Source of the DNA: Agrobacterium tumefaciens
GTDB lineage: Bacteria > Pseudomonadota > Alphaproteobacteria > Rhizobiales > Rhizobiaceae
Reading direction: 5' to 3'
DNA: 64,000 nt
NCBI RefSeq assembly: GCF_000834635.1
Contig: NZ_JXQV01000012.1
Span: forward strand, 248,001 to 312,000
Shown here: positions 1 to 9,491 of the stretch, piece after piece
Position numbering within the stretch: position 1 is the stretch's first letter
Layout: every line of letters begins with the position of its first letter
The notes under the pieces: model-generated
Told to the model about the DNA's origin: nothing
Database searches by the model: none
The model's input: the letters and a program-made list of their open reading frames with translations, nothing else
Translations under genes and position numbers: made by a program

Positions 1-641
1 AAGAAGCTCGCGCCGGGATAGCGCGCCATGATCTTCAGGCCCAGCACATCCTGATAGAAAACATCGGCCTGCGGAATATCGCCCACCTGCAAGTGGATAT
101 GGCCAATGGCCGTGCCGTCAGGGGCCTTGGCGAATGTTGCTTTCGGCGCGCTGTCATAGAGGGACTGAAGGTCGAGCCGGTTGGTGGCCATGGAAACCGT
201 GCCATCCGGCTGATAGCTCCATTCCTGCGGCGTCCGGTCCCGGTAAACCTCGATGCCGTTGCCTTCCGGGTCGGCCAGATAGATAGCTTCGCTGACGAGA
301 TGGTCCGAAGCACCCTGAAGCGGTACATTGTTATTGGCAACATGGGTCAGCCACAGAGCGAGATCGCTGCGGGTCGGCATTAAAAATGCGGTGTGGAAAA
401 GGCCGGCGGCGCTGGCCGGTGCGCGTGTCGTGCCGTGGCCGGTCGTCAGCGTCAAAAGCGGCTGGCCGCCTGCGCCCAGAACCTCACCACTTGCCGTCTT
501 CTCGATAACCGAGAGGCCGATGATCTTCTGGTAAAACGCCGAGACGCCTGCCAGATCCTGCACCACAAGATGCGCCTGACCCACATAGGTAGGGCGCGTC
601 AATGCAAACATCTCGTCTTTAACCAACTCATGCACTCCCAT
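1..641 (-). CDS. VOC-family (glyoxalase/ring-cleavage dioxygenase-like) protein, partial
   Basis: The gene runs off the left edge, so only the first 213 codons are seen. The reading begins MGVHELVKDEMF, and two vicinal-oxygen-chelate repeats follow. The first has QAHLVVQDLAGVSAFYQKII and an EVYRDR strand end; the second begins GHIHLQVGDIPQADVFYQ. This two-repeat layout is that of CatE-like catechol-2,3-dioxygenases and related metal-dependent dioxygenases. The metal ligands would be His in repeat 1, His in repeat 2 and a C-terminal Glu that lies outside the window. The substrate cannot be told from what is visible. I chose the ATG at 641; an in-frame ATG lies 10 codons downstream. Confidence 0.8.
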   Translation of the reverse strand, partial: MGVHELVKDEMFALTRPTYVGQAHLVVQDLAGVSAFYQKIIGLSVIEKTASGEVLGAGGQPLLTLTTGHGTTRAPASAAGLFHTAFLMPTRSDLALWLTHVANNNVPLQGASDHLVSEAIYLADPEGNGIEVYRDRTPQEWSYQPDGTVSMATNRLDLQSLYDSAPKATFAKAPDGTAIGHIHLQVGDIPQADVFYQDVLGLKIMARYPGASF

Positions 642-758
642 GAAAACTGTGCCTCTGCGGCAATCTGAGGGCCACTATGCGCGCGTTCCATCGTTCACGA
701 AAGATGGCCGTTTGGTGAAAGAGTGTGCACTCATTGTTGACAATGAACCGCGTTTGGC

Positions 759-772
759 TTGACGCGGATCAA
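759..772 (+). promoter_or_regulatory. FNR/FixK-type box upstream of the universal stress gene
   Basis: TTGACGCGGATCAA matches the Crp/FNR-superfamily pattern TTGA(C/T)-N4-(A/G)TCAA. Its centre (765.5) is about 41.5 bases before a start point near 807, which is predicted from a -10-like TAGACT at 795-800. That is the usual class II activation distance. The box suggests oxygen-responsive control of the following gene. Confidence 0.6.
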
Positions 773-828
773 TTACGCCCTCCGCTTCATTGGGTAGACT
801 AGGGGCATCTGACATGCAGGAGACAGAC

Positions 829-1239
829 ATGTATAACAGAATTCTTGTTCCGGTTGATTTCAGCGCCGTTGAAAAAGGCGAGAAGATCCTCAAGAAAGCC
901 GAAGCATTGCTTGGCAGAGATGGTGAAATCATATTGCTGAATGTGGTCGAAGATCTCCCGAATTATCTGGCCATCGATCTGCCGCTCGACATCATTGAAA
1001 ATGCAATCGATGATGCCAAAGCAAGGTTGACGGCCCTGCAGCAGACTTCACCTTTTGTCAGCTCAGTCGAGGTCCGCAACGGCTCGGCCGCCCGCGAGAT
1101 TTTGGCGGCTGCTGCGGATTTGAAAGCGGACCTCATCATCATCGCCTCGCACACGCCGGATATGACCAATTATTTCATCGGTGCCACGGCAGACCGCGTG
1201 GTCCGCCACGCCAAATGCTGCGTTCTGGTGGACCGATAG
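829..1239 (+). CDS. Universal stress protein (UspA family)
   Basis: A 136-residue single-domain Usp. It starts MYNRILVPVDFSAV, the usual first strand with the nucleotide-contacting Asp. It ends with the ATP-binding signature region IIIASHTPDMTNYFIGATAD and a final VLVDR strand. Proteins of this family are cytoplasmic, bind ATP or other ligands, and accumulate in stress or low oxygen. The ATG at 829 follows CAGGAG at 817-822; an upstream in-frame ATG (790) has no ribosome site. The FNR-type box ahead suggests induction when oxygen falls. The gene stands alone. Confidence 0.9.
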   Translation: MYNRILVPVDFSAVEKGEKILKKAEALLGRDGEIILLNVVEDLPNYLAIDLPLDIIENAIDDAKARLTALQQTSPFVSSVEVRNGSAAREILAAAADLKADLIIIASHTPDMTNYFIGATADRVVRHAKCCVLVDR

Positions 1240-1314
1240 GCTAAGGGCACTCTCCCAGTCTTACTTTTGCGACAGGCGCGAACGCAAAGTGATCGCCTTT
1301 CGCACGCCCGGTCT

Positions 1315-1366
1315 TGTTCCCGACTCATATTGGTAGCATGATCTGCTCACTTTCTATTCGGGAACA
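1315..1366. promoter_or_regulatory. 9-base inverted repeat before the hemolysin III gene
   Basis: TGTTCCCGA at 1315-1323 and TCGGGAACA at 1358-1366 are perfect inverted copies separated by 34 bases. The second arm ends five bases before the start codon at 1371. The repeat could be a regulator site or a leader hairpin covering the ribosome site. No known operator is recognised. Confidence 0.35.
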
Positions 1367-1370
1367 GACC

Positions 1371-2039
1371 ATGAGTGAGCTATGGCGCTTTGGACGCCGC
1401 TATGACCTTCCAGAAATCGTTGCTGATGGCATTGTCCACGGAGTAGGCATCGTCTTTGCGCTGATCGGCGCAACGGCCCTGATCTTCTACGTCACCCTGT
1501 GGGGAAGCTTCAGCGCCATCGCTGCTGTCTGGATCTATGCTCTGGGTCTCGTGGCCTGTCTGTCCATTTCGTTTACCTATAATATCTGGCCCCATTCCCA
1601 TGTGAAGTGGCTGCTGCGCAGGCTGGATCATTCCGGCATTTTCATTCTCATTGCCGCGACCTACACGCCCATTCTGCAGCGCGGCATCGAAGACCCCATG
1701 ATTGCCGTCACGCTGGCTGGCATCTGGGCGGCGGCGCTGTCCGGCATCATGCTCAAATGCTTCTTTCCCGGCCGGTTTGATCGGCTGACCATCGCTCTCT
1801 ATCTCGCCATGGGTTGGAGCGGTGTCATGGTGGCAGATCGCCTGTCCTACCATCTGCCGCCCATCAGCCTTTGGCTCATCGTCATCGGTGGCATCATCTA
1901 TTCCATGGGCGTTATTTTCCATGTGTGGGAGCGCCTGCGGTTCCAGAATGCCATCTGGCACGGTTTCGTGGTCACGGCGGCTGCGGTGCACTATGTGGCC
2001 GTCATGACCAGTTTCAGCATGGCACCTTCGGTCGCTTAA
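1371..2039 (+). CDS. Hemolysin III family membrane protein (PAQR superfamily)
   Basis: A 222-residue protein with about seven hydrophobic segments, starting MSELWRFGRRYDLPE. The PAQR/HlyIII metal-site motifs are visible: an early His (ADGIVHGVG), a central RRLDHSGIFILIAATYTP and a late pair in WHGFVVTAAAVHYVAVM. Members sit in the inner membrane and are predicted zinc-dependent hydrolases. The name hemolysin comes from one Bacillus protein, and haemolysis should not be assumed. The start at 1371 was chosen over an upstream in-frame ATG because the protein body begins there, though no strong ribosome site is seen. Confidence 0.88.
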   Translation: MSELWRFGRRYDLPEIVADGIVHGVGIVFALIGATALIFYVTLWGSFSAIAAVWIYALGLVACLSISFTYNIWPHSHVKWLLRRLDHSGIFILIAATYTPILQRGIEDPMIAVTLAGIWAAALSGIMLKCFFPGRFDRLTIALYLAMGWSGVMVADRLSYHLPPISLWLIVIGGIIYSMGVIFHVWERLRFQNAIWHGFVVTAAAVHYVAVMTSFSMAPSVA

Positions 2040-2107
2040 AACCGCTGCACAGTCCCGGAAGATGCACTATGCTTGCTGCAATATTTGATTTGCAGTGAGC
2101 ATGAAGC

Positions 2108-2611
2108 ATGACAATAGAACTCCGCGACGCCACCCTGAACGATCTTCCCGCCATCATGGATATCTACAACGACGCGGTGCTGAACACGACCGCGATCTGG
2201 AACGATGTTCTGGTCGATCTTGAAAACCGCACGGAATGGTTCAAAGCCCGCAAGGACCGTGGCTTTCCGGTCATCGTCGCCATCAAGGATGGCGCGGTCG
2301 TGGGCTACGCGTCCTATGGCGATTGGCGCGCCTTCGATGGCTACCGCCACACTCGCGAACATTCCATCTATGTTCACAAGGATGGACGTGGTGCTGGCAC
2401 CGGCAAGCAGCTCATGCAGGCGCTGATCGAGCACGCCAGGGGCAATGACGTGCACGTCCTCATCGGTGCCATCGAAGCCGAAAACACCGCCTCCATCCGC
2501 CTGCACGAATCGCTGGGCTTTCGCGTTGCCGGTCGCTTCTCGGAAGTCGGCACCAAATTCGGCCGCTGGCTGGACCTCACCTGCATGGAACTCAAGCTTC
2601 CAATGGCATGA
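2108..2611 (+). CDS. GNAT N-acetyltransferase, phosphinothricin/methionine sulfoximine type
   Basis: A 167-residue GNAT enzyme. It begins MTIELRDATLNDLPAIMDIYNDAV, and the acetyl-CoA site motif reads VHKDGRGAGTGKQLMQALI (R/Q-x-x-G-x-G/A pattern). The following strand, GAIEAENTASIRLHESLGF, and a GRWLDLTCMELKL tail match the Pat/Bar/YncA group. That group acetylates L-methionine sulfoximine, phosphinothricin or related amino acids with acetyl-CoA. The last 20 bases overlap the 3' end of the convergent ftrA gene. The natural substrate is inferred from the family only. Confidence 0.88.
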   Translation: MTIELRDATLNDLPAIMDIYNDAVLNTTAIWNDVLVDLENRTEWFKARKDRGFPVIVAIKDGAVVGYASYGDWRAFDGYRHTREHSIYVHKDGRGAGTGKQLMQALIEHARGNDVHVLIGAIEAENTASIRLHESLGFRVAGRFSEVGTKFGRWLDLTCMELKLPMA

Positions 2612-3593
2612 GCGTTTTCGTGCCGAAGCGGGCGCGATAGGCCGCAGGCGTGATGGAAAATTGCTGACGAAAATGGTGCCGCAGGTTGGCGGCGCTGCCA
2701 AGCCCGCTTGTCTGCGCGACGGCCTCTATGCCCATTTTCGAGCTTTCCAGCAGGTCCTTGGCCTTGGAAATCCGTTGCAGCAAAAGCCAGCGTGCCGGTG
2801 TCATGCCGGTTGCAGCCTCAAACCGGCGCAGCAGCGTCCGGCTGCTCATGCCCGCCATCTGCGCCAGCCTTGCTACGGTGTAATCCTGGCAAAGGTCAGC
2901 CTGAACAGCGTCCAGCAGCGGCCCCAGCCGCGCCTTTTCATGGGTCTCGGGCACCGGCTTGTCGATGAACTGCGCCTGTCCGCCATCGCGGTGCGGCACC
3001 ACGACAAGCCGCCGCGCCACCATATTGGCGGCCTTCGATCCGAAATCGCGGCGCACGAGGTGGAGACAAAGGTCGATGCCCGCCGCACTTCCGGCAGCCG
3101 TCAGCACGGTGCCGCCATCCACATAGAGCACGTCAGGCAGCACCTCGATTGCGCCAAACTGCGCCTTCAGCGCATCCGTATAGCGCCAGTGGGTCGTGGC
3201 CTGTCGTCCATCCAGAAGCCCCGCCGCAGCCAGCACGAAAACACCAGAACATAGAGAAAGAAGCCGAGTCCCGTTTTCATGCGCCTTGCGCAGCGCCACG
3301 CACAGCGCCTCCGGCACCGGCTCATGGATGCCGCGCCAGCCCGGCACGATGATGGTCCCAGCCTGCTCGATCAGTTCCAGCCCACCATCCACCGTAAAGC
3401 GCACGCCGCCTGTCGCCCGCATCTCTCCCTCATCGATGCCCGCCACGGCAAAGCGATACCAATCCTCACCCATTTCGGGCCGTGCCAATCCGAAGATTTC
3501 AACGGCAACGCCGAATTCGAATGTGCACAGCCCGTCATAGGCAAGCGCAACAACAAGGCGGTTGGGTGAGGGCGGGGTCAGATGTTTTGGCAT
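2592..3593 (-). CDS. ftrA: FtrA-type transcriptional regulator (DJ-1/PfpI domain plus AraC HTH)
   Basis: A 333-residue two-domain regulator. Residues 10-190 form a class I glutamine amidotransferase-like domain, with LLSLCSGVFVLAAAGLLDG around the nucleophile-elbow Cys. Residues 230-325 hold an AraC/XylS double helix-turn-helix (VARLAQMAGMSSRTLLRRFE and a second HTH near SAANLRHHFRQQF). I used the ATG at 3593; a TTG seven codons upstream is possible. The gene is divergent from a rhodanese gene, a pairing common in this family, so it probably regulates that neighbour. Its ligand is unknown. Confidence 0.85.
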   Translation of the reverse strand: MPKHLTPPSPNRLVVALAYDGLCTFEFGVAVEIFGLARPEMGEDWYRFAVAGIDEGEMRATGGVRFTVDGGLELIEQAGTIIVPGWRGIHEPVPEALCVALRKAHENGTRLLSLCSGVFVLAAAGLLDGRQATTHWRYTDALKAQFGAIEVLPDVLYVDGGTVLTAAGSAAGIDLCLHLVRRDFGSKAANMVARRLVVVPHRDGGQAQFIDKPVPETHEKARLGPLLDAVQADLCQDYTVARLAQMAGMSSRTLLRRFEAATGMTPARWLLLQRISKAKDLLESSKMGIEAVAQTSGLGSAANLRHHFRQQFSITPAAYRARFGTKTLMPLEA

Positions 3594-3682
3594 GATCTTG
3601 ATGATATATGGCAATCATGCCATCTGCCAGTGCTTTTCTATCGCGGATACAGTGTCTCCATCGACATCAGAAGGAGACGCCT

Positions 3683-4093
3683 ATGAGCCTTGTATCGCAA
3701 GTCCCCGCCGCAGCATCAGACGCGGCCATCGAACATTTCTCAAGAACACTGGCAATGGAAACCGATTGCTGGGACGTTTTCACATCCATGAAGAATGGTG
3801 GGCAGGATTTCGTCCTGCTGCACGTCGTAGGCTCGCCTGAGGTCTTCGCCCGCAAGCATATTCCGGGCGCTGTACATCTGCGTCATGCTGATATCACCGA
3901 GCGGCGCATGGCCGAGTGGCCCGCCGATACATTGTTTGTTGCCTATTGCGCCGGTCCCCATTGCAACGGTGCAGACCACGCCGCGCTCAACCTCGCCCGC
4001 CTTGGTAGGCCAGTTAAAATTATGATCGGCGGCATGACCGGCTGGGCGGATGAGGGGTTTGCATTCGCGTCTGGCGTGGCGCAAGCGGCCTGA
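3683..4093 (+). CDS. Rhodanese-like domain protein
   Basis: A 136-residue single rhodanese domain. It has GSPEVFARKHIPGAVHLRHAD, the conserved aspartate/arginine region, and an active-site loop YCAGPHCNGAD with the predicted catalytic Cys at residue 89 and a second Cys at 94. Such proteins carry a persulfide on the loop Cys and transfer sulfane sulfur. The ATG at 3683 follows AAGGAG; an upstream in-frame ATG at 3608 is unlikely. It is divergent from ftrA and may be its target. A strong hairpin follows the stop codon. Confidence 0.85.
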   Translation: MSLVSQVPAAASDAAIEHFSRTLAMETDCWDVFTSMKNGGQDFVLLHVVGSPEVFARKHIPGAVHLRHADITERRMAEWPADTLFVAYCAGPHCNGADHAALNLARLGRPVKIMIGGMTGWADEGFAFASGVAQAA

Positions 4094-4100
4094 AACGCAA

Positions 4101-4133
4101 AAGGCCACGACACCCATCCGGTGCCGTGGCCTT
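4101..4133. terminator. Hairpin terminator between convergent rhodanese and msrB genes
   Basis: A 14-base stem (AAGGCCACGACACC pairing with GGTGCCGTGGCCTT, one G-T pair) surrounds a 5-base loop. The A-run before and T-rich bases after let it serve both convergent genes. Confidence 0.8.
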
Positions 4134-4151
4134 GTTTCATATACGCAACGC

Positions 4152-4562
4152 TTACTCCTGCGCTTCAAACACCATGGAATGTCCATTGATGCAGTAGCGC
4201 AGGCCCGTTGGCGGCGGGCCATCCGGGAACACGTGGCCGAGGTGGCCGCCGCAATTGGCGCAGCGAATTTCCGTGCGCACCATGCCGAAGGCCGTGTCGC
4301 GATGTTCGGTCACCGCATCCGCCTTGACTGGCTCGAAATAGCTCGGCCAGCCGCAACCGGCATCGAACTTGGTGTCGGAGATGAACAGCGGCTCATCGCA
4401 GGCGGCGCAGCGGTAGAGGCCTTTTTCCGTGCTGTTCCAGTAGGGACCGGTAAACGGGCGCTCGGTGCCGTGTTCGCGCAGAATCCGGTATTGGTCCGCC
4501 GTCAGTTCCTCGCGCCACTGCGCATCGGACTTGGTTATTTTGGGTGCTGGCTGATCGCTCAT
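4152..4562 (-). CDS. msrB: Peptide-methionine (R)-S-oxide reductase MsrB
   Basis: A 136-residue MsrB. Two zinc CxxC pairs are at residues 52/55 (CAAC) and 101/104 (CANC). The catalytic Cys is at 124 in RYCINGHSM, and a likely resolving Cys is at 70 (AGCGWPS). The enzyme reduces the R epimer of methionine sulfoxide in proteins using thioredoxin. The ATG at 4562 follows AGGAGAT; the upstream in-frame extension has no family similarity. No signal peptide is seen, so it is cytoplasmic. Confidence 0.95.
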   Translation of the reverse strand: MSDQPAPKITKSDAQWREELTADQYRILREHGTERPFTGPYWNSTEKGLYRCAACDEPLFISDTKFDAGCGWPSYFEPVKADAVTEHRDTAFGMVRTEIRCANCGGHLGHVFPDGPPPTGLRYCINGHSMVFEAQE

Positions 4563-4764
4563 CAGGAGATCCTTTCGTTTGTCCCCAAGATAGGGTCGAG
4601 GGCTCAATGTTAAAAGAGGGGATGGCGGCAATGCGTCTGTTGCTGGGGATAAAGACCTTGTGACTGCCCGTTTGACCGAAAACTGTTGAGGTGCATGCCC
4701 TTAATGGCCTAATTGAAAGGACAACATGACAAGGCCGTGAACATCGGCAGGGCTGGGAGACAAG

Positions 4765-7119
4765 ATGATTGCCAATGTCACGTCGATGACATTCCTCGTG
4801 CTGTTTTTGCCATTTGTCATGGCATTATGCGCACCCGTGGCCGTTGGTCGGTTGGGCCACAGGGCTGCATGGCTTCTGGCCATCGCCCCGGCGCTCGCCT
4901 TCGCGCATTTTCTGAGCTTCCTGCCGGAAATCGCTGCCGGTGAGGTCATCACGGGCGGCTATGTCTGGGTGCCCAGCTTCAACCTCAGCTTCTCATGGTT
5001 CATTGATGGCCTGTCGCTCACCTTTGCGCTGCTCATCACCGGCATCGGCACGCTTATCGTGCTTTATGCGGGCGGTTATATGAAAGGCCACCCGCAACAG
5101 GGGCGTTTTCTGGCGTTTCTGCTGCTGTTCATGGGGGCCATGTTGGGCGTGGTGGTGTCGGATAGCCTGATGATGCTGTTCGTCTATTGGGAACTCACCT
5201 CGATCACGTCCTTCCTGCTCATCGGCTTTGATCACAAGCGTGAAGCGTCACGCCGCGCTGCCTTGCAGGCACTTGGTGTCACGGGCGGGGGCGGGCTCGC
5301 GCTTTTGGCGGGCCTCATCTTCATCTGGAACATCAGCGGCACCACCCAGCTTTCTCTTCTGGTGCATGGCAATGATGTGCTGCGCCAGAGCCCGTTTTAT
5401 TTCGCCACATTGCTTCTGGTGCTGGGCGGTGCCTTTACCAAATCGGCGCAATTTCCGTTTCACTTCTGGCTGCCCAATGCCATGGAAGCGCCAACGCCGG
5501 TGTCAGCCTATCTGCATTCCGCCACCATGGTCAAAGCCGGTGTCTATCTGTTGATGCGGCTCAACCCTGTGCTGGGAGATACGGCGGCATGGGAAATTCT
5601 GCTGCCCTTCTTCGGCGGATTGACCATGCTGACCGGCGCGTTTCTCGCCATCCGCCAGACCGATCTCAAGCTGATGCTGGCCTATACCACCGTGTCGTCG
5701 CTCGGCCTGCTCGTCATGCTCACCGGCATCGGCACCGAACACGCCATTGAGGCGGCAGTGCTATATCTCGTTGCCCATTCGCTGTTCAAGGGCGCGCTCT
5801 TCATGGTCGCCGGCATCATCGATCATGAGGCTGGAACGCGGGATGTGACGAAGCTTGGCGGGCTGCGCAAGGCCATGCCCATCACCTTCATCGCGGCCAT
5901 GGCGGCTGCCCTTTCCATGGCCGGTCTGCCGCCCTTTCTGGGCTTTCTGGCCAAGGAAGAGATTTATTATGCGCTGGCGCACGCCAATCCACGGGCGATA
6001 CTGTTCACCGGCATCGCCATCATCGGCAATGCGCTGATGCTCGCCATCGCCTTTGCCGTGGCGCTGAAACCCTTCATCGGAAAGCCTAGGAAAACACCGA
6101 AACAAGCTCATGAAGGCCCGGTCTTGCTGTGGCTTGGCCCCGCCGTTCTGGCGCTGGTCGGGCTTTTGGCTGCGCTGTTTTCCGGCGGCTTCCATGCATT
6201 CGTTTCCACGCCCATGGCCACGGCCATAGCGGGTGAGCCGCGTCCGGTCACCATGTCGCTGATACCGCATATCGGCGTTCCGCTGGGCCTCTCGCTGCTG
6301 ACGGTTGCGCTGGGTGTTGTGGTCTATACCAATCTGGCTCGGGCACGAGGCCTGATGGACCGGGCGCTGATCTCCGCAGGGCCGGGGCCGGACAGGGCCT
6401 TTGATGCCGTCATCTCAGGGCTGGTGAAGCTGTCCTTTTATGTCACCCGCATCATCCAGCCGGGCAGGCTGGAATTCTACGTGACCGTCACCTTCGCCAT
6501 CATTGCGCTTGTTCTGCTCGTGCCGCTGTTTGCCTATGGCGAACTGCCAGCCATGCCGAGCTGGCCAGCGGATATGCTGCTGCACGAATTCACTTTCATC
6601 GTTATCGCCATCATCGGCCTCATTGCGGTGCTGACGGCGGCCAGCCGTCTGACGGCTATCGTTGCCTTGGGCATTCAGGGCTTTGCCGTGGCCGTGCTCT
6701 TCCTTCTCTTCGGCGCACCGGATCTCGCCTTCACCCAGTTCATGGTGGAAACGCTGTCCGTCGTCATCCTCACGCTGGTCATGACGCGGTTGCGGCTTTC
6801 GCCATCGGATCACCGCCATCGCGGCCAGAAACTGCTGGATGGAACGATTGCGCTTGCCTGCGGCACGGGCTTTGCGCTGTTGTTGCTCAAAGCCACCGAG
6901 CGGCCCTTCAACACTGGCCTGACTGAATTCTTCAGCGCCTATTCCAAGATCATCGCCCATGGCAACAATGTGGTGAATGTCATCATCGTCGATTTCCGTG
7001 GCACAGATACGCTGGGCGAAATCGCCGTGGTCATGATCACGGCCCTTGCGATCCTTGCCTTGATCCGCATTCGCGCCAAACCGGCAACAGGCACGAAAGC
7101 CGGGGATAACAGGGCATGA
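4765..7119 (+). CDS. mnhA: Mnh/Mrp cation/proton antiporter subunit A
   Basis: A 784-residue polytopic protein homologous to complex I subunit NuoL. The proton-channel region includes [36 protein letters not shown] and [16 protein letters not shown], with the conserved Lys and Glu residues of this family. The last 250 residues match the MrpA C-terminal extension ([30 protein letters not shown]). MnhA works with subunits B-G as one complex that exchanges Na+ or K+ for H+. GGGAG lies six bases before the ATG. It opens a seven-gene operon and its stop overlaps mnhB by four bases (ATGA). Confidence 0.93.
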   Translation: MIANVTSMTFLVLFLPFVMALCAPVAVGRLGHRAAWLLAIAPALAFAHFLSFLPEIAAGEVITGGYVWVPSFNLSFSWFIDGLSLTFALLITGIGTLIVLYAGGYMKGHPQQGRFLAFLLLFMGAMLGVVVSDSLMMLFVYWELTSITSFLLIGFDHKREASRRAALQALGVTGGGGLALLAGLIFIWNISGTTQLSLLVHGNDVLRQSPFYFATLLLVLGGAFTKSAQFPFHFWLPNAMEAPTPVSAYLHSATMVKAGVYLLMRLNPVLGDTAAWEILLPFFGGLTMLTGAFLAIRQTDLKLMLAYTTVSSLGLLVMLTGIGTEHAIEAAVLYLVAHSLFKGALFMVAGIIDHEAGTRDVTKLGGLRKAMPITFIAAMAAALSMAGLPPFLGFLAKEEIYYALAHANPRAILFTGIAIIGNALMLAIAFAVALKPFIGKPRKTPKQAHEGPVLLWLGPAVLALVGLLAALFSGGFHAFVSTPMATAIAGEPRPVTMSLIPHIGVPLGLSLLTVALGVVVYTNLARARGLMDRALISAGPGPDRAFDAVISGLVKLSFYVTRIIQPGRLEFYVTVTFAIIALVLLVPLFAYGELPAMPSWPADMLLHEFTFIVIAIIGLIAVLTAASRLTAIVALGIQGFAVAVLFLLFGAPDLAFTQFMVETLSVVILTLVMTRLRLSPSDHRHRGQKLLDGTIALACGTGFALLLLKATERPFNTGLTEFFSAYSKIIAHGNNVVNVIIVDFRGTDTLGEIAVVMITALAILALIRIRAKPATGTKAGDNRA

Positions 7120-7535
7120 ACACGCTGATCTTCCGCACTATCGCGCCCGTCATCACCGCGCTCATGCTGCTGTTTTCCGTCTTCGTGCTGCTGCGCGGCC
7201 ATAATGAACCGGGCGGTGGCTTCATTGGCGGGTTGATTGCGGCCTCGGCCTTTGCTGTCTACGGCATTGCCTTCGGCGTCAGAAGCGTGCGCCGCGCCAT
7301 CGTGTTCCACCCACTGTCCATTGCGGGCTTCGGCCTTCTCATCGCCACGCTGTCCGGCATCATCTCGGTTTTTTCCTCCGTGCCCTTCATGACCGGTATC
7401 TGGATCTTCCCCAGCCTTGTTGGCGTCGAAGTACCGCTTGCCACCGTCATCTCCTTCGATATCGGCGTTTATCTGGTCGTGGTCGGAGGATTCACCTCCA
7501 TTGCGCTGGCACTGGAAGAAAGGGAGCGTGACTGA
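7116..7535 (+). CDS. mnhB: Mnh/Mrp antiporter subunit B
   Basis: A 139-residue membrane protein with four hydrophobic segments. It has the MrpB signature [20 protein letters not shown] followed by [15 protein letters not shown]. In the fused PhaA-type antiporters of some rhizobia this domain is joined to subunit A; here it is a separate gene that overlaps mnhA by ATGA. It ends in TGATG, sharing bases with the mnhC start, so A, B and C are probably translationally coupled. Confidence 0.92.
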   Translation: MNTLIFRTIAPVITALMLLFSVFVLLRGHNEPGGGFIGGLIAASAFAVYGIAFGVRSVRRAIVFHPLSIAGFGLLIATLSGIISVFSSVPFMTGIWIFPSLVGVEVPLATVISFDIGVYLVVVGGFTSIALALEERERD

Positions 7536-7912
7536 TGGAACCCATTTTCTCCGTTCTCGTCGGCATCTTCTTCAGTGTCGCCATCTACCTCATGCTGTCA
7601 CGCCACAGCGTAAGACTGCTGATCGGCATCGCTATTCTCGGCAATGCCGTCAATCTGCTGCTGTTTACCGCAGGCAGGCTGACGCGTGAAGTGCCGCCCA
7701 TCATCGGCCCCGGCGAAGATGTTCTGGCGGCAAGTACGGCAAACCCGCTGCCGCAAGCCCTCATCCTCACAGCCATCGTCATTTCCTTCTGCTTTTTCTG
7801 CTTTCTGGCTGTGCTCATTTGGCGCGCCTTTCAGGAGTTGAAGACAGACGATACGGATGCGATGCGCGCTGCCGAACCGGCCCGTGAGCCGCTCCCGCCG
7901 CTCGGATATTGA
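7535..7912 (+). CDS. mnhC: Mnh/Mrp antiporter subunit C (NuoK-like)
   Basis: A 125-residue, three-helix protein related to NuoK. The middle helix segment reads RLLIGIAILGNAVNLLLF, and the third begins PLPQALILTAIVISFCF, matching the NuoK/MrpC pattern. The C-terminal 25 residues are polar. The start codon overlaps the mnhB stop (TGATG), and mnhD begins 16 bases after its stop. Confidence 0.92.
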   Translation: MEPIFSVLVGIFFSVAIYLMLSRHSVRLLIGIAILGNAVNLLLFTAGRLTREVPPIIGPGEDVLAASTANPLPQALILTAIVISFCFFCFLAVLIWRAFQELKTDDTDAMRAAEPAREPLPPLGY

Positions 7913-7928
7913 GAAACGGATAAGACAT

Positions 7929-9491
7929 ATGGCCGCTTCCGGTTATCCTAACATCGATCTTGCCGCCGCATTGGTGATGCAGCCCACCCCGCTCGCCGAT
8001 TGGCTGATCGTTGCGCCCTTTGCGCTGTGCATCACTGTCGGTGCCATCCTGATGATGATCAGGCACTCGCCGCGCCTTCATGCCGCAATTGCCGTTTCCG
8101 GGCTCGGTCTGCTGGTGCTGATCCACGCTGCGCTTTTGTGGAAGGTGGTGGCAGGCGGTCCCTTCACCATGGTCATGGGCCGCTGGCTTCCGCCCTTCGG
8201 CATCGCCTTCACGGCGGATCTGACCGGCGCGCTGCTGGGGCTGGCCGGTGCCATTGTCGCACTCGCCTGCGCCATCCATGCCAGCGCCGAGATCGATGAG
8301 GGCGGCAGGCGCTATGGTTTCTATCCGTTCCTCATGCTGCTCATGGCAGGCGTCAGCGGCGCGTTTCTGACCGGGGATATCTTCAACCTCTATGTCTGGT
8401 TCGAGGTGCTGCTCATCTCGTCCTTCGGCCTCATCGTGCTGGGCCCCACCAAGGAGCAGATCGATGGCGCGCTGAAATATGCCGTGCTCAACCTCGTCGG
8501 CACCACGCTGTTTCTGATCGCGGTCGGCTATCTCTATGCCATCTTCGGCACGCTCAACATGGCCGATATCGCCCGCAAGGTCACCGAAACGTCGGATCAG
8601 GCGCCGCTGATGACGCTGGCCGCGCTTTTCACGCTGGCTTTCGCCATGAAGGCCGCTGCCTTCCCGGTCAATTTCTGGCTGCCCGCATCCTATCACACAC
8701 CAAAACTCGTCGTTTCTGCCCTGTTCGGTGGCCTTCTGACCAAGGTCGGTGTCTATGCGCTGCTGCGCGTCATGATCATGCTGTTTCCGGTGCAGCGGGA
8801 GGAACTGAGCTTCATCATCGCCATCGTCGCTGCGCTGACCATGATTCTCGGCGGCATGGGTGCGCTCGCGCAGAACGATACCAGGCGCATGCTGGGATAC
8901 GTCGTCATATCGGGCATCGGCATCATGCTGGCGGGTGTGGCCATCGGCTCACCCTCTGCCGTCGCCGGTGCCATTTTCTATGCGCTGAATTCCGTGGTGC
9001 TGATGACGGCGCTTTATCTGGCCATTGGCCATGCGGCGCGCATCGGCGGTGGCTGGTCGCTCACGGATCTCAGTGGTCTCTATGCACGAGCGCCATGGTT
9101 CTCCGGGTTGACGCTAGCGCTGTTTTTTGCCGGTTCCGGCCTGCCGCCATTTTCCGGCTTCTGGCCCAAGGCCATGCTCACCAAATCCGCCATCGATATC
9201 GGTGCGTGGTGGCTGGCAGCCTCCATACTCGTGTCCAGCTTCCTCTGCACCATCGCATTTGCCCGCGTCTTCCTGCTCTGCTTCTGGCGCTCAGCGCCCG
9301 CTGGCATGAAGGATGTGGTGCCGCCTGCCAGGGTGCCCGGCATCGCCCCGGTCTTGGCGCTGACACTGCTTATCGTCGGTTTCGGCCTGTTTCCGGAAAG
9401 CATCATGAAGCTTAGCCAGCAGGCAGCCGATGGCCTCGCCGACCCCGCGGCCTATATCCGCTCCGTCTTTCCGCAAGGAGCTGCGCAATGA
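7929..9491 (+). CDS. mnhD: Mnh/Mrp antiporter subunit D (NuoN/NuoM-like)
   Basis: A 520-residue polytopic protein. Family landmarks include FNLYVWFEVLLISSFGLIVL with the conserved membrane Glu, then AFPVNFWLPASYHTPKLVV, and LFFAGSGLPPFSGFWPK. It is the second NuoL/M/N-type proton-translocating subunit of the complex. I chose the ATG at 7929 (MAASGYPNID) rather than an upstream in-frame ATG inside mnhC. Its stop overlaps mnhE by ATGA. Confidence 0.93.
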   Translation: MAASGYPNIDLAAALVMQPTPLADWLIVAPFALCITVGAILMMIRHSPRLHAAIAVSGLGLLVLIHAALLWKVVAGGPFTMVMGRWLPPFGIAFTADLTGALLGLAGAIVALACAIHASAEIDEGGRRYGFYPFLMLLMAGVSGAFLTGDIFNLYVWFEVLLISSFGLIVLGPTKEQIDGALKYAVLNLVGTTLFLIAVGYLYAIFGTLNMADIARKVTETSDQAPLMTLAALFTLAFAMKAAAFPVNFWLPASYHTPKLVVSALFGGLLTKVGVYALLRVMIMLFPVQREELSFIIAIVAALTMILGGMGALAQNDTRRMLGYVVISGIGIMLAGVAIGSPSAVAGAIFYALNSVVLMTALYLAIGHAARIGGGWSLTDLSGLYARAPWFSGLTLALFFAGSGLPPFSGFWPKAMLTKSAIDIGAWWLAASILVSSFLCTIAFARVFLLCFWRSAPAGMKDVVPPARVPGIAPVLALTLLIVGFGLFPESIMKLSQQAADGLADPAAYIRSVFPQGAAQ

